Below are positions 1-8,419 of a DNA stretch of 35,836 nucleotides, one piece after another. The notes under the pieces were generated by a model that saw nothing but the letters and a program-made list of their open reading frames with translations, ran no database searches and was not told where the DNA came from. Origin of the DNA: Gammaproteobacteria bacterium (GTDB lineage Bacteria > Pseudomonadota > Gammaproteobacteria > SZUA-152); assembly GCA_022627515.1 (NCBI GenBank), contig JAKEGK010000172.1, positions 1-35,836 on the forward strand, written 5' to 3'. The translations under genes and the position numbers were made by a program. Numbering within the stretch: the first letter of the stretch is position 1; every line of letters starts with the position of its first letter.

Positions 1-1853
1 GAACAGGCAATTTGCGAATTAAGATCCTTGATCGTGTTCACCGCCGCATTGATTTCTTCCAGCGAACTGCCGGCTTTGGCGGCCTGCCCAACCGTGGCTT
101 CCGCCATTTGACGGCTTTGATCCATCACGCTCACGGCATCACGGGTGCCGGTCTGCAGGCGCTCAATCATGGTTTGAATTTCCGCGGTGGATTGCTGGGT
201 GCGGGACGCGAGAGTGCGCACTTCGTCGGCCACCACCGCAAATCCCCTCCCCTGCTCCCCGGCGCGAGCCGCTTCAATGGCTGCGTTCAACGCGAGCAGG
301 TTGGTTTGTTCGGCAATGCCTTTAATCACATCCAGCACGCCACCGATGCTTTCGCTGTCCTTTTCCACGCGGTCAATCACAGTGCCCGCTTCCTTGACTT
401 CCCGGGCCAGGGAATCAATGGCTTCAATAGTATGCCCCACCACCTGGCGGCCGTTGTCCGCGGCCACGTCAGCGTTATGCGCCGCCTCCGCCGCGGCGTT
501 GGCGTTACGCGCGACTTCCTGACCCGAAGCTGCCATTTCATTCACGGCAATGGCTACCTCATCGGTTTCCTGCAGCTGGCGATCCGCGCCTTTTCTGGTT
601 TCATCAGTTACGACCGTCAGGCGTTCGGAGGCGCTGGCCAGACGGGTAGTAATGCCGGACACTTCCTTGATGATTATTTGCACCTTGCCGGCGAAATGAT
701 TGAATGCGTTCGCCAACTGGGCGATTTCATCATTGCCCAGCACGTTAATGCGTTTGGTCAAATCACCATTGCCGGATGCGATCGCCTCTATGGCAGCTTT
801 GGTTTCCACCAGTGGTGATACGATAGCGCGGCTGATGAAGAACGAACCGGCAAATCCCACCGCGACTCCCAGAATTGACAAAAATCCGACCAGGCTGATT
901 GTTTTGCCGACCTGGCTGGCCAATGCCATGCTGGTGCTGCTGGCGTTGTCACGCAGGGTTTCCACCATTTTACCAACATCCTGGCCAATTTCGTTGACAA
1001 GAGGGCCTATTTCAGTGCGGATCAAATAGGAGTCCATGCGCCATTTTTCACTGCTGTGGATTTTGATCATTTCATTCATGTGTTCGTTGAACGTGGCTTG
1101 CAGCGCTACAAACTGCTCCAGCGCATCCGCCTGTTCCAGCGTTAACAAATCCGAATCCGCTTTGATGCGATTAATGGCGCCTTTCAGGCTTTCAGTGTAT
1201 AAATTTATTTCATCGAGGGAAGACCGGCTTTTAAAGGCAAGATAGGCGCGCACACCATTCACCACGCTGGCCAGGGTGTAACGCATTTCTTCAATATCAA
1301 ATAGCAATTTACGCCGTTTGGCGGAAACATCCTGTTCGGTTTCTGACTGAATCATGATTTCCATATAATTCAGCATTTGCTGTGCAAGCGGGCTTAAATT
1401 CACCGCGGCATAACGAACTCCGGGAATATTTTCATCGCGGCTTTCCGCCAGCGTTAATACGCGGTCACGGTATTGCCTGAACTGATCCACGCCGCTGGCG
1501 ATTTCATGCACGTGGTCTTTTAATAAAGGCTGATCCTTCACCATTTGCAGGTTTTGCAGTTTACCCAGCACCACATCGACTTTCGACAGGCTTTCCAGGT
1601 AACGATCCTTGTGTGACTGCTCCTGGCTTAACAGGTAAAAACCCAGTGAGCTGTTGGCCCGCTCAATGTGATATTGCAATTCCGATGCTGCCAGCACCGC
1701 TGGCTGAATGTCCTCTGAAATAACCACCACATCGGTTTCAGTGGACGATAAACTGATTAACGTGCTGACGGCAACAGCAATAACCACGATCTGCATTAAG
1801 CCGAAACCGGCAAATACTTTCTGCTTGACGTTAAGCGCTGATAGAAAATTCAC
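1..1853 (-). CDS. Methyl-accepting chemotaxis protein (C-terminus cut by window edge)
   Basis: Transmembrane chemoreceptor that would pass ligand signals to CheA/CheW. The frame is open from a GTG start at 1853 to the left edge, giving at least 617 residues. The GTG is chosen because AGAAGGA lies seven bases upstream. In order: a first membrane helix at about residues 13-33, a roughly 280-residue helical periplasmic region, a second membrane helix near 312-338, a HAMP domain with the stretch [13 protein letters not shown], and the cytoplasmic signalling helices. The conserved hairpin tip, with [21 protein letters not shown], is encoded near 225-300. Only the last tens of residues are missing, so a C-terminal CheR/CheB docking tail cannot be judged. 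No che genes are adjacent; such orphan receptors are common. The sensed ligand is unknown. Confidence 0.95.
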   Translation of the reverse strand, partial: MNFLSALNVKQKVFAGFGLMQIVVIAVAVSTLISLSSTETDVVVISEDIQPAVLAASELQYHIERANSSLGFYLLSQEQSHKDRYLESLSKVDVVLGKLQNLQMVKDQPLLKDHVHEIASGVDQFRQYRDRVLTLAESRDENIPGVRYAAVNLSPLAQQMLNYMEIMIQSETEQDVSAKRRKLLFDIEEMRYTLASVVNGVRAYLAFKSRSSLDEINLYTESLKGAINRIKADSDLLTLEQADALEQFVALQATFNEHMNEMIKIHSSEKWRMDSYLIRTEIGPLVNEIGQDVGKMVETLRDNASSTSMALASQVGKTISLVGFLSILGVAVGFAGSFFISRAIVSPLVETKAAIEAIASGNGDLTKRINVLGNDEIAQLANAFNHFAGKVQIIIKEVSGITTRLASASERLTVVTDETRKGADRQLQETDEVAIAVNEMAASGQEVARNANAAAEAAHNADVAADNGRQVVGHTIEAIDSLAREVKEAGTVIDRVEKDSESIGGVLDVIKGIAEQTNLLALNAAIEAARAGEQGRGFAVVADEVRTLASRTQQSTAEIQTMIERLQTGTRDAVSVMDQSRQMAEATVGQAAKAGSSLEEINAAVNTIKDLNSQIAC

Positions 1854-2011
1854 GGTAATGTCCTTCTGATTCAAAAGCCCTGGCGCGCCAGTGCCCGGCC
1901 GGCGGTATTTTCTGCGTGCGGCCAACGAGCCATAGAGTTGGTTTATCACCAACATATTCGGCTACCTGTTGAAAAACCTTTAATCAAACTTGCTTGTTTG
2001 ACGAACAGAAA

Positions 2012-2031
2012 GCCCGGTATGTTGACCGGGC
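2012..2031 (-). terminator. Hairpin downstream of purC, possible weak terminator
   Basis: GCCCGGT and ACCGGGC form a perfect 7-bp stem with a 6-base loop about 100 bases beyond the purC stop. On the minus strand it is followed by TTTCTGTT, a poor U-tract. It may end the dapA-purC transcript before the chemoreceptor gene. The rest of 1854-2128 is AT-rich near purC and holds no gene I can support. Confidence 0.35.
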
Positions 2032-2128
2032 GATTCAGGTTCCCTGCGGATTATAACTTATTGTGTTTTATATAATTATTGATATATCCTATATAAGCGC
2101 TTTATTCATTTCCCGCCGCGCCGGTTGA

Positions 2129-2842
2129 TCAGGATAGATCCACCCCCAGCCGATGTGCGACTTCTTCATACGCTTCCACCACGCCCCCCAGCCCCTGGCG
2201 GAAGCGGTCCTTATCCAGCTTTTTGCGTGTTTGCGCATCCCACAAACGGCAGCCATCCGGCGTGAACTCGTCGCCCAGCACCAATTGGCCGTGATAAACA
2301 CCAAATTCCAGTTTGTAATCCACCAATAACAAACCCGCCTTGGCGAACAGCGCTTTCAACACATCATTCACTTTGAAGGCCAGGCTTTGCATCTGTTTGA
2401 TTTGTTCATCCGTGGCCCAGCCAAATGACCGAATGTGAAATTCGTTGATCATCGGGTCATGCAATGCGTCATTTTTCAGAAAAAATTCGAAGGTCGGAGG
2501 ATTAATATCAATCCCTTCTTTCAAGCCCAAACGCTTGCAGATACTGCCGGCGGCAATGTTACGCACCACGCATTCCACAGGCAGCATAGTGAGTTTTTTC
2601 ACCACAGATTCCTGCGCCGACAGCAGCGATTCGAAATGGGTTGGAATCCCCGCCGCGGAGAGTTTTTGCATAATGAACGCGTTGAACTTGTTGTTCACTT
2701 CGCCCTTACGCTCAAGTTGTTCGATCTTTTCTCCGTCGAATGCCGAGGTGTCGTTGCGGAAGTGCAAGATAAGCTTGTCCGCATAGTCAGTGCGGAATAC
2801 GGATTTCGCTTTGCCTGAATAAAGTTGTTCCCGTTTCTCCAT
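2129..2842 (-). CDS. purC: Phosphoribosylaminoimidazole-succinocarboxamide synthase (SAICAR synthetase)
   Basis: Cytoplasmic purine biosynthesis enzyme that joins CAIR and aspartate using ATP to make SAICAR. The protein begins [16 protein letters not shown], the family's usual N-terminus with the nucleotide-binding YSGKAK motif, followed by [14 protein letters not shown] and, in the middle, VVRNIAAGS. From this ATG it has 237 residues, the same length as the E. coli enzyme. The frame stays open for 26 more codons upstream, but the start at 2842 is preferred because GAGGAA lies just upstream and the family begins there. It is the last gene of a minus-strand run with dapA, bamC and a metallo-hydrolase, 78 bases after the latter. 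The same neighbourhood (dapA, bamC, purC) is known in E. coli and Pseudomonas. Confidence 0.97.
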   Translation of the reverse strand: MEKREQLYSGKAKSVFRTDYADKLILHFRNDTSAFDGEKIEQLERKGEVNNKFNAFIMQKLSAAGIPTHFESLLSAQESVVKKLTMLPVECVVRNIAAGSICKRLGLKEGIDINPPTFEFFLKNDALHDPMINEFHIRSFGWATDEQIKQMQSLAFKVNDVLKALFAKAGLLLVDYKLEFGVYHGQLVLGDEFTPDGCRLWDAQTRKKLDKDRFRQGLGGVVEAYEEVAHRLGVDLS

Positions 2843-2920
2843 GGCTATTCCTCGTTGTTCGTTCTTTCTATTCGATAAATAATATTCTGTAAATAATTTT
2901 TTAGCTGTTGAGACAGCCAA

Positions 2921-3682
2921 TTAATTCACATCCCGCCAGTTGAGTCCGCTCTGCTGACCGGCGACGGCGATCCACTCACGCTGGCAGCAAAGCGCGGCGC
3001 TCAGGCTCTGTTGCGCCAACGCTGGCGTATTATGTTTCTCGCTGATATGCGCGGCCACTATATGCTGCAGGCTCGACGTATCGATCCGCCGCAGCAGTGA
3101 TGCGGCTTGTTCATTATTCAGATGGCCATAATCGCCGGCAACCCGTAGTTTCACGTGATAGGGATAGCCGCCCTGCGCCAGCAGGGTTCTATCATGATTG
3201 CATTCCAGCACCAATGCATCACATCCGGTCAGTTGTTCTTCGATATGCGCGGTGCTTGAGCCGGTATCCGTCAGGATTCCCAAACGCCGGTTGCCATCGC
3301 AGAATACGAATTGGCAAGGCTCCCTGGCGTCATGCGGCACCGGGAACGGATTTATCTGCAGGTCGCCGATGGAAAAACTCTGATGACTGCTGATCAGCCG
3401 GATATCCGGCAACTCACCCAAACGGCTACTGTTGTATGTTCCCATGGTGGCATAAACCGTCAGCCCGTACTTTCGGGCAAAAGCGCCAACACCATTGACA
3501 TGATCCGCATGTTCGTGGGTAACCAGGATCGCATTAATGGAACCGGCATCGGCGCCCATTAGTCCCAAACGTTTTTCGGTTTCCCGAAGGGAGAAACCAT
3601 TATCCAGCATAAGCCGGGTGTGCCGGGCCTCGATTAGCATCGCATTGCCGCGGCTGCCACTGCCCAGGGCGCAAAACCTCAA
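2921..3682 (-). CDS. MBL-fold metallo-hydrolase (YycJ-like group)
   Basis: Predicted dinuclear-zinc hydrolase of the metallo-beta-lactamase fold, 253 residues, cytoplasmic, with no signal peptide. It begins MRFCALGSGSRGNA, typical of the YycJ-like subgroup, and carries the metal motif THEHADH at residues 55-61. Later ligand candidates are the His in VPHDAREP, the Asp in LTDTGS and the His in AAHISEKH. The start is TTG at 3682, supported by AAAGGGGA just upstream and by the fit to the family N-terminus. It lies between bamC and purC, as an uncharacterised homologue does in Pseudomonas. Related proteins are reported as nucleases or phosphodiesterases, but the substrate of this group is not settled and I assign none. 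Confidence 0.9.
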   Translation of the reverse strand: MRFCALGSGSRGNAMLIEARHTRLMLDNGFSLRETEKRLGLMGADAGSINAILVTHEHADHVNGVGAFARKYGLTVYATMGTYNSSRLGELPDIRLISSHQSFSIGDLQINPFPVPHDAREPCQFVFCDGNRRLGILTDTGSSTAHIEEQLTGCDALVLECNHDRTLLAQGGYPYHVKLRVAGDYGHLNNEQAASLLRRIDTSSLQHIVAAHISEKHNTPALAQQSLSAALCCQREWIAVAGQQSGLNWRDVN

Positions 3683-3713
3683 TTGTATCCCCTTTTAAAT
3701 TGATTGGTATTAA

Positions 3714-4430
3714 TCAGCTTTTATCTTGGGATTTCTGTCCGGGATTAGCCAATATTTCCCGTATTTGCAGCAATAAGTGATCAGTCAATCCCGACCCTTC
3801 CAGCACGCCGTCCTTATTATGCACGGTGATCCGGGTTTTTTCGTCCACTTCTTTCATATGGATCTGATATTCCAGAATCACCGGAGGCTTTTCGTCACCG
3901 GGATGCACTGGCTTGTCATCGATGTTAACCGTAATCAATTCCTTGGAAATCGTATACATCTGATTGCCCCGGCTGCTGTCGTCGATTGTAAATCCCAATT
4001 CCTGTAGCGCGGGACCCACCACCGGCCAAACCGTATCAAAATTACCATCAACCAGTAACATACTGGTTCCTTCCGGGGTTTTTGTCTGCGTTGACTGCAG
4101 CGCAACACTGGCTGGTTCCGCCGTTTCCGGCGGCCTGGATTCTGCCTGCGCCTGCGGTTTGGAATGGCCGGCATCAAGTTCGGAAAGATCGACGCTTTTG
4201 ACGATTTGTGGCGGCTCCACCAGATCATTTGTCAAATCTATGGTATCAACATGAACACCGGGCACGAACATGGGCTGACTGCCTTGCGGCGCATGCAGGC
4301 CTTCAGGCATCTGCAATGGCCTGGATGATTTAGCATTAAGATAGGCGTACTCATTTTTGTTATTAAACATGCCGCAGGCTGTCAGGGAAATGCTTAACAG
4401 CATCAGAACAATCACACGAATCAAAAACAT
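3714..4430 (-). CDS. bamC: Outer membrane assembly lipoprotein BamC, short single-domain form
   Basis: Lipoprotein component of the BAM complex, which inserts beta-barrel proteins into the outer membrane. The N-terminus is a lipoprotein signal ending in the lipobox LTAC, followed by a low-complexity tail (about residues 22-125) corresponding to the segment that binds BamD in E. coli. One folded domain follows, beginning SMLLVDGNFDTVWPVVGPAL; this aligns best with the C-terminal helix-grip domain of E. coli BamC. At 238 residues it is about 100 shorter than E. coli BamC (344), which has two such domains. The ATG at 4430 has GAG upstream; a GTG three codons earlier (4439) is an alternative. It follows dapA by 24 bases. 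Identification rests on the conserved position after dapA plus the domain pattern. Confidence 0.85.
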   Translation of the reverse strand: MFLIRVIVLMLLSISLTACGMFNNKNEYAYLNAKSSRPLQMPEGLHAPQGSQPMFVPGVHVDTIDLTNDLVEPPQIVKSVDLSELDAGHSKPQAQAESRPPETAEPASVALQSTQTKTPEGTSMLLVDGNFDTVWPVVGPALQELGFTIDDSSRGNQMYTISKELITVNIDDKPVHPGDEKPPVILEYQIHMKEVDEKTRITVHNKDGVLEGSGLTDHLLLQIREILANPGQKSQDKS

Positions 4431-4454
4431 GGCGCTCACTAAAATCCGTCTATT

Positions 4455-5330
4455 TTAAAGTATGTTGGCTTGCTTTAGCGCCTGACGGACCGCCTCATGG
4501 TGCTGTTCCGACAACACGGTCATCGGCAGGCGGATGCCGGACCTGATGAGACCCATTTCGTACAGCGCCCATTTCACGGGAATCGGATTGGCTTCAAGAA
4601 AAAGGTTCTTATGCAAACTCATCAATGGTTCATTGATCCGCTGCGCGCGCGCTTTGTCTCCTTGCAGTGCCGCCGCGCACATATCATGCATGGCGCGCGG
4701 CGCCACGTTGGCGGTTACCGAAATGTCGCCTTTGGCCCCTGACAGAATCAGGTCCATTGCCGTTGCGTCATCGCCGCTATAAACATCGATCTTGTCACCG
4801 CAAAGTTCAAGAATCTTTTTGGCGCGTTCCAGGTTGCCGGTCGCTTCCTTGATGCCGATGATATTGGGCAATTCCGCCAGGCGCGCCACGGTTTCCGGCA
4901 GCATATCCACTGCGGTGCGGCCCGGTACATTGTACAGAATCTGTGGAATACCCACGGCTTCAGCCACCGCGCGGTAATGCAGATACAAGCCTTCCTGTGT
5001 TGGCTTGTTGTAGTAGGGCGTCACCAGCAGACAGGCATCGGCGCCTGCTTCCATGGCGCAACGGGTTAAATTAATCGCTTCTTTTGTGGAATTGGAACCG
5101 GTACCGGCTATCACGGGGATCCGTCCGGCCGCGGTTTTCACGGTTCTTTTAATCGTGGCGCAATGTTCTTCTTCGTCGAGCGTGGCGGATTCACCAGTGG
5201 TGCCCACCGCAATGATCGCATCGGTTTTGTTCTCCACATGAAATTCTATCAACCGGTCGAGCGATTCGAAATCCAGTCTGCCATCTTCGTACATCGGTGT
5301 TACGAGTGCGACCATACTGCCGTGAAACAT
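4455..5330 (-). CDS. dapA: 4-hydroxy-tetrahydrodipicolinate synthase
   Basis: Condenses pyruvate with aspartate semialdehyde in the first committed step of lysine and meso-diaminopimelate synthesis. The 291-residue protein has the full TIM-barrel signature: GTTGES with Thr44/Thr45, YNVPGRT with Tyr133, and the Schiff-base lysine Lys161 in GIKEATG. Length matches the family (about 292). The ATG at 5330 is preceded by GGAGAA at good spacing. It heads the minus-strand dapA-bamC-hydrolase-purC run and diverges from gcvR, exactly as in E. coli. A TACAAT box on the minus strand (5446-5451) is a possible -10 element, without a convincing -35. Confidence 0.98.
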   Translation of the reverse strand: MFHGSMVALVTPMYEDGRLDFESLDRLIEFHVENKTDAIIAVGTTGESATLDEEEHCATIKRTVKTAAGRIPVIAGTGSNSTKEAINLTRCAMEAGADACLLVTPYYNKPTQEGLYLHYRAVAEAVGIPQILYNVPGRTAVDMLPETVARLAELPNIIGIKEATGNLERAKKILELCGDKIDVYSGDDATAMDLILSGAKGDISVTANVAPRAMHDMCAAALQGDKARAQRINEPLMSLHKNLFLEANPIPVKWALYEMGLIRSGIRLPMTVLSEQHHEAVRQALKQANIL

Positions 5331-5568
5331 TAATTTTCTCCAAAGGTGTTGAGGCGTTGTCTGCGGCGGTGTACATCAAGCGCCAGGTAAAATTCCGCTT
5401 AATGGTACTGAGCCGTTACTGTGAAGACAAGCGCGCAGACCGCATATTGTACCTATCCTGCTTGCACAAAACATCCGGCATTGTGACTATTAATTAACCA
5501 ATGCGGTCGTGTTATACTGGCAAAAAAATTTCACTGTCATTTTTCACAACCACTACTAAAATACCGCG
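5331..5568. promoter_or_regulatory. Divergent dapA / gcvR intergenic region
   Basis: This 238-base spacer must hold promoters for both directions. For gcvR, TATACT at 5513-5518 is a good -10 candidate about 50 bases before the start, but the matching -35 (TTAATT at 17-base spacing) is weak. For dapA, TACAAT on the minus strand at 5446-5451 is a candidate. No riboswitch-like structure is evident. Only the element sequences are seen; promoter activity is inferred. Confidence 0.4.
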
Positions 5569-6099
5569 ATGGATAATCTACTTGTAATTACAGCCGTTGG
5601 AAAAGACCGCCCGGGCATCGTCGATAACCTTTCGCAAGCGATTCTCGAAAGCGGTTGTAATATTAACGATAGCCGCATGACGGTGTTGGGCGGCGAATTT
5701 GCACTGATATTGATGATCTCCGGAAAATGGAATGCGCTGGCCAAACTGGAGAATCAGTTGCCGGCGCTCGGTGACCGGCTTGCTCTTAACGTTACTTCAA
5801 AACGCACTGAGCAAGAAGCCCGGCCGCAAAATTTGTTGTCGTATTCCGTGGACGTGATCTCCATGGATCACCCGGGCATCGTGTACAAGATTGCCAATTT
5901 CTTTTCCAGCCGCAACATCAACATTCGTGAACTCAATACCAACCGTTACGCCGCTGCCCACACCGGCACGCCCATGTTCACAATGAACATGAGCATAAAC
6001 GTTCCATCCGATATTCGTATTGCGGCATTACGGGAGGACTTTCTGGATTTTTGTGACAGCCTGAACATGGACGCGGTCCTGGAACCTTCCAAAAGTTAA
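5569..6099 (+). CDS. gcvR: Glycine cleavage system transcriptional repressor GcvR-like, two ACT domains
   Basis: The 176-residue protein consists of two ACT domains, at about residues 4-80 and 92-170. The first opens LLVITAVGKDRPGIVDNLS and the second has ISMDHPGIVYKIANFF, the glycine-containing ligand loops expected of ACT folds. In E. coli GcvR binds GcvA and glycine to control the gcv operon. The assignment follows from domain arrangement and from position: gcvR lies between dapA (divergent) and bcp there too. No gcvA or gcv operon is in this window, so the glycine role is carried over, not shown. The start ATG has no clear ribosome-binding site. bcp follows 28 bases downstream, probably in one transcript. 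Confidence 0.9.
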   Translation: MDNLLVITAVGKDRPGIVDNLSQAILESGCNINDSRMTVLGGEFALILMISGKWNALAKLENQLPALGDRLALNVTSKRTEQEARPQNLLSYSVDVISMDHPGIVYKIANFFSSRNINIRELNTNRYAAAHTGTPMFTMNMSINVPSDIRIAALREDFLDFCDSLNMDAVLEPSKS

Positions 6100-6127
6100 T
6101 TGCATCACTGAACCATACAGGATTCCT

Positions 6128-6598
6128 ATGAGCACAGTTGCTATCGGCAAAAAGGTTCCCGCTTTCAATTTGCCCGCCACCGGTGATCAACAAATCAAAC
6201 TGGAAGATCTCAAAGGCAGCAAGGTGGTACTGTATTTTTACCCCAAGGACAGCACGCCGGGATGCACTACCGAAGGCCTGGACTTTCAGGCCAGCCTCAG
6301 CAAATTCAAACGCGCCGGTGCGATTGTATTAGGCGTATCACGCGACAGCATCGCATCGCACGGTAAATTCAGGGACAAGCAGGGATTTCAATTCGACCTG
6401 CTGTCCGACACTGACGAAACCCTGTGTAAAATGTTCGATGTCATTAAAGAAAAAAACATGTACGGTAAAAAAGTCATGGGCATCGAACGCAGTACTTTTC
6501 TGATTGATGAGCAAGGCATACTGAGACAGGAATGGCGCAAGGTCAAAGTGGCGGGACATGTGGATGAGGTGTTGGCCGCAGTGAAAGCCCTGAAATAG
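6128..6598 (+). CDS. bcp: Thioredoxin-dependent thiol peroxidase Bcp (peroxiredoxin)
   Basis: Peroxiredoxin of the BCP/PrxQ class that reduces hydrogen peroxide and organic peroxides. It has 156 residues, the family's length. The peroxidatic cysteine is Cys46 in YFYPKDSTPGCTTEG. The resolving cysteine found five residues later in E. coli Bcp is absent (leucine or aspartate lies in that region). The only other cysteine is Cys100 in DETLCKMF, so resolution would involve that residue or an external thiol. The conserved FLIDEQG and final helix are present. It follows gcvR as in E. coli, and a GG-containing stretch precedes the start. Confidence 0.95.
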   Translation: MSTVAIGKKVPAFNLPATGDQQIKLEDLKGSKVVLYFYPKDSTPGCTTEGLDFQASLSKFKRAGAIVLGVSRDSIASHGKFRDKQGFQFDLLSDTDETLCKMFDVIKEKNMYGKKVMGIERSTFLIDEQGILRQEWRKVKVAGHVDEVLAAVKALK

Positions 6599-6606
6599 TT
6601 GTTTGG

Positions 6607-6630
6607 CCGGGTATTTGAAAATTCCGGTTT
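6607..6630 (+). terminator. Possible weak terminator after bcp
   Basis: CCGG, an ATTT/AAAT inner stem and a second CCGG form an imperfect hairpin eight bases after the bcp stop, followed by TTTTC on the plus strand. The stem has mismatches, so this is only a candidate. Confidence 0.3.
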
Positions 6631-6715
6631 TCATTGCGCGGACTGCTGGAAACTATCTCAAACATTGCAAGCGCACACGGCGCAAGGTTTATACCCCAAG
6701 TGCAAAATAAACGAA

Positions 6716-6742
6716 AACCACAACAACCACAACAACCACAAC
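6716..6742. repeat. Three tandem copies of a 9-bp unit
   Basis: AACCACAAC is repeated three times without mismatch (6716-6724, 6725-6733, 6734-6742), followed by a partial copy (AACA). It sits seven bases past the permease stop codon (minus strand), between two convergent genes. On the minus strand it reads as GTTGTGGTT units. No function is apparent; slippage-prone tracts of this kind can vary between strains. Confidence 0.9.
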
Positions 6743-6749
6743 AACACCG

Positions 6750-7826
6750 TTACGTTTCAGCCGCGGGTTGCGCGACCGGTTGCAGGCTCGGCCACGCATT
6801 CAACACCGCTTTCACCAGTGTCGCCAGCGGAATCGCAAAAAACACGCCCCAAAAACCCCATATGCCACCGAACACGATAACCGCCACAATAATGGCGACC
6901 GGATGCAGATTAACAGCCTCGGAAAACAGCAACGGCACCAGCACATTCCCGTCCAGGGCCTGAATAATGCCGTATGCCAGCATCAGCCAGGCAAAATCCG
7001 CACCCCAGCCCCATTGAAAATAGGCAATCATGGCAACCGGAAAGGTGACGGCGGCTGCGCCGATGAAAGGAATGATAACCGACAAACCAACGAGCACGCC
7101 CAATAACAAGGCATAGTTCAAACCCATCACCAGAAACGTCACGTAGCTGACCACACCGACAATAATGATCTCGGTAATCTTGCCGCGGACATAGTTACCG
7201 ATCTGCAAATCCATTTCCTGCCACACCTGCGAAGCCAGGCCGCGGTCCTTGGGCAAATACTTTTTCAGCCAGCTTATAATCACCGCCTTGTCCTTGAGGA
7301 AAAAAAACACCAGCAATGGCACTAAAATACAGTAAACGACGATGGCGAAAAGGATTGGTATTGATGACAGCGAAACGGAGAGAACCGCCTGACCCATACC
7401 GGTAATTTGTTTTTTGAAATCCGTTACGATGTCGTTAACCTGTGACTCGGAAAATATTTGAGGATACATTTCCGGCAGTTGCGCTATCGTCTGCTGCACT
7501 TTGTCCAGTTGTCTGGGCAATTCCTGAATCAATTGCGTAATTTGTTGCGACAATACCGGAATCATCAACAGGATTAAAAACAGCAATATCAGCAGAAACA
7601 GCAAACAGACTACAATAACCGCGCTTAGCCGTGGAATCCGGTATTGTTCAAACAGGGCAACTATGGCTTCCAGCAGATAGGCGATTGCAATCGCGATAAG
7701 AATGGGGGCCAACATGCCACCCATATAGATTATGGTCAAGAGTCCGAACAGCAGCAAAACCGCCAGTATTACCGCCTGCGGATTGGAAAAATTCCTTTGA
7801 TACCAGGTTTTAAAGACTTCAAGCAT
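6750..7826 (-). CDS. AI-2E/PerM family membrane permease
   Basis: Integral membrane protein, 358 residues, of the PerM/AI-2E transporter family. Hydrophobic segments appear in the family pattern: two near residues 15-55, one near 68-92, one at about 148-175, then a dense C-terminal set from about 215 to 345. The family's LDGNVLVPLLFSEAVNLHP stretch is present, followed by GGIWGFWGVFFAIPLA. Reported roles in the family range from autoinducer-2 export to sodium/proton exchange, so substrate is unassigned. The start ATG lacks an obvious ribosome-binding site. It lies 18 bases after the small gene at 7845-8222, probably co-transcribed. Bcp-like and PerM-like genes also neighbour each other in Pseudomonas, as far as I recall. 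Confidence 0.93.
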   Translation of the reverse strand: MLEVFKTWYQRNFSNPQAVILAVLLLFGLLTIIYMGGMLAPILIAIAIAYLLEAIVALFEQYRIPRLSAVIVVCLLFLLILLFLILLMIPVLSQQITQLIQELPRQLDKVQQTIAQLPEMYPQIFSESQVNDIVTDFKKQITGMGQAVLSVSLSSIPILFAIVVYCILVPLLVFFFLKDKAVIISWLKKYLPKDRGLASQVWQEMDLQIGNYVRGKITEIIIVGVVSYVTFLVMGLNYALLLGVLVGLSVIIPFIGAAAVTFPVAMIAYFQWGWGADFAWLMLAYGIIQALDGNVLVPLLFSEAVNLHPVAIIVAVIVFGGIWGFWGVFFAIPLATLVKAVLNAWPSLQPVAQPAAET

Positions 7827-7844
7827 ACTGTTCGTTTAACTAAT

Positions 7845-8222
7845 TTATTGTTCCGAATCTTGCTGCTGATCGCTAATCAGCGCTTCGTAGTGACGCTGAA
7901 ACAAAATTTCCAGTTCATCAATGACCAGATTAGCGGCATGACCCTGCATGACATGTTTCGTCATTAATATCGAGGTTTCATTAAATAACTTGTCTTTTTC
8001 CAGCATGGGATAACTGGACGTCAGGCGTTTAATGGCTCCTACCACGGTTTCTTCCGTGGGCCGTTTGGCAAGCACAGGCTTTGGCAATTCCGTCTTACCT
8101 TTTGCGACGCCGGTATCATCGCCCCTTTCCGCCAGAAATTCTGCGAATTGAAGCAAGGTCTGCTGTTGGATTTCCGTTAAGCGGGAAAAAATTTTAAGCA
8201 GTTTTTTTTCAAGGGATTTCAT
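7845..8222 (-). CDS. Small conserved-looking protein of unknown function
   Basis: A 125-residue soluble, charged protein with no signal peptide. The N-terminus (EKKLLKIFSRLTEIQQQTLL, then QFAEFLAERG) is an amphipathic helical pattern seen in small proteins next to perM-type genes in Pseudomonas relatives. A Pro/Lys-rich linker (about residues 40-58) leads to a second helical region containing MTKHVMQGHAANLVIDELE. No catalytic motif is visible. It lies 18 bases upstream of the permease gene on the same strand, so co-expression is likely. Its bias toward long helices suggests a protein-interaction role, but I do not assign one. Confidence 0.75.
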   Translation of the reverse strand: MKSLEKKLLKIFSRLTEIQQQTLLQFAEFLAERGDDTGVAKGKTELPKPVLAKRPTEETVVGAIKRLTSSYPMLEKDKLFNETSILMTKHVMQGHAANLVIDELEILFQRHYEALISDQQQDSEQ

Positions 8223-8419
8223 GAAACTAAATCATAGCTGATTAAAGCGGGTCATGTGGATATGTGCACTTCGCGTATTGGCGGACGGCCGGAAAAAAAC
8301 ACGTCAATAAAAGGAATTATAGCCAGAAAAAATCCAGTGCGATGACAGGACACTCCGGTAAGAGAAATAAAACCCCAGTGCACACTGTTGCGGGCAACCA
8401 CAGCGAATGTTTGGATTCC

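Noticed and set aside
12-818. Long plus-strand open frame opposite the chemoreceptor gene
   Set aside because: It is the antisense of a well-conserved chemoreceptor signalling domain and has no protein family features.
2843-2920. 26-codon N-terminal extension of PurC
   Set aside because: The family begins at [13 protein letters not shown], and a ribosome-binding site directly precedes that ATG.
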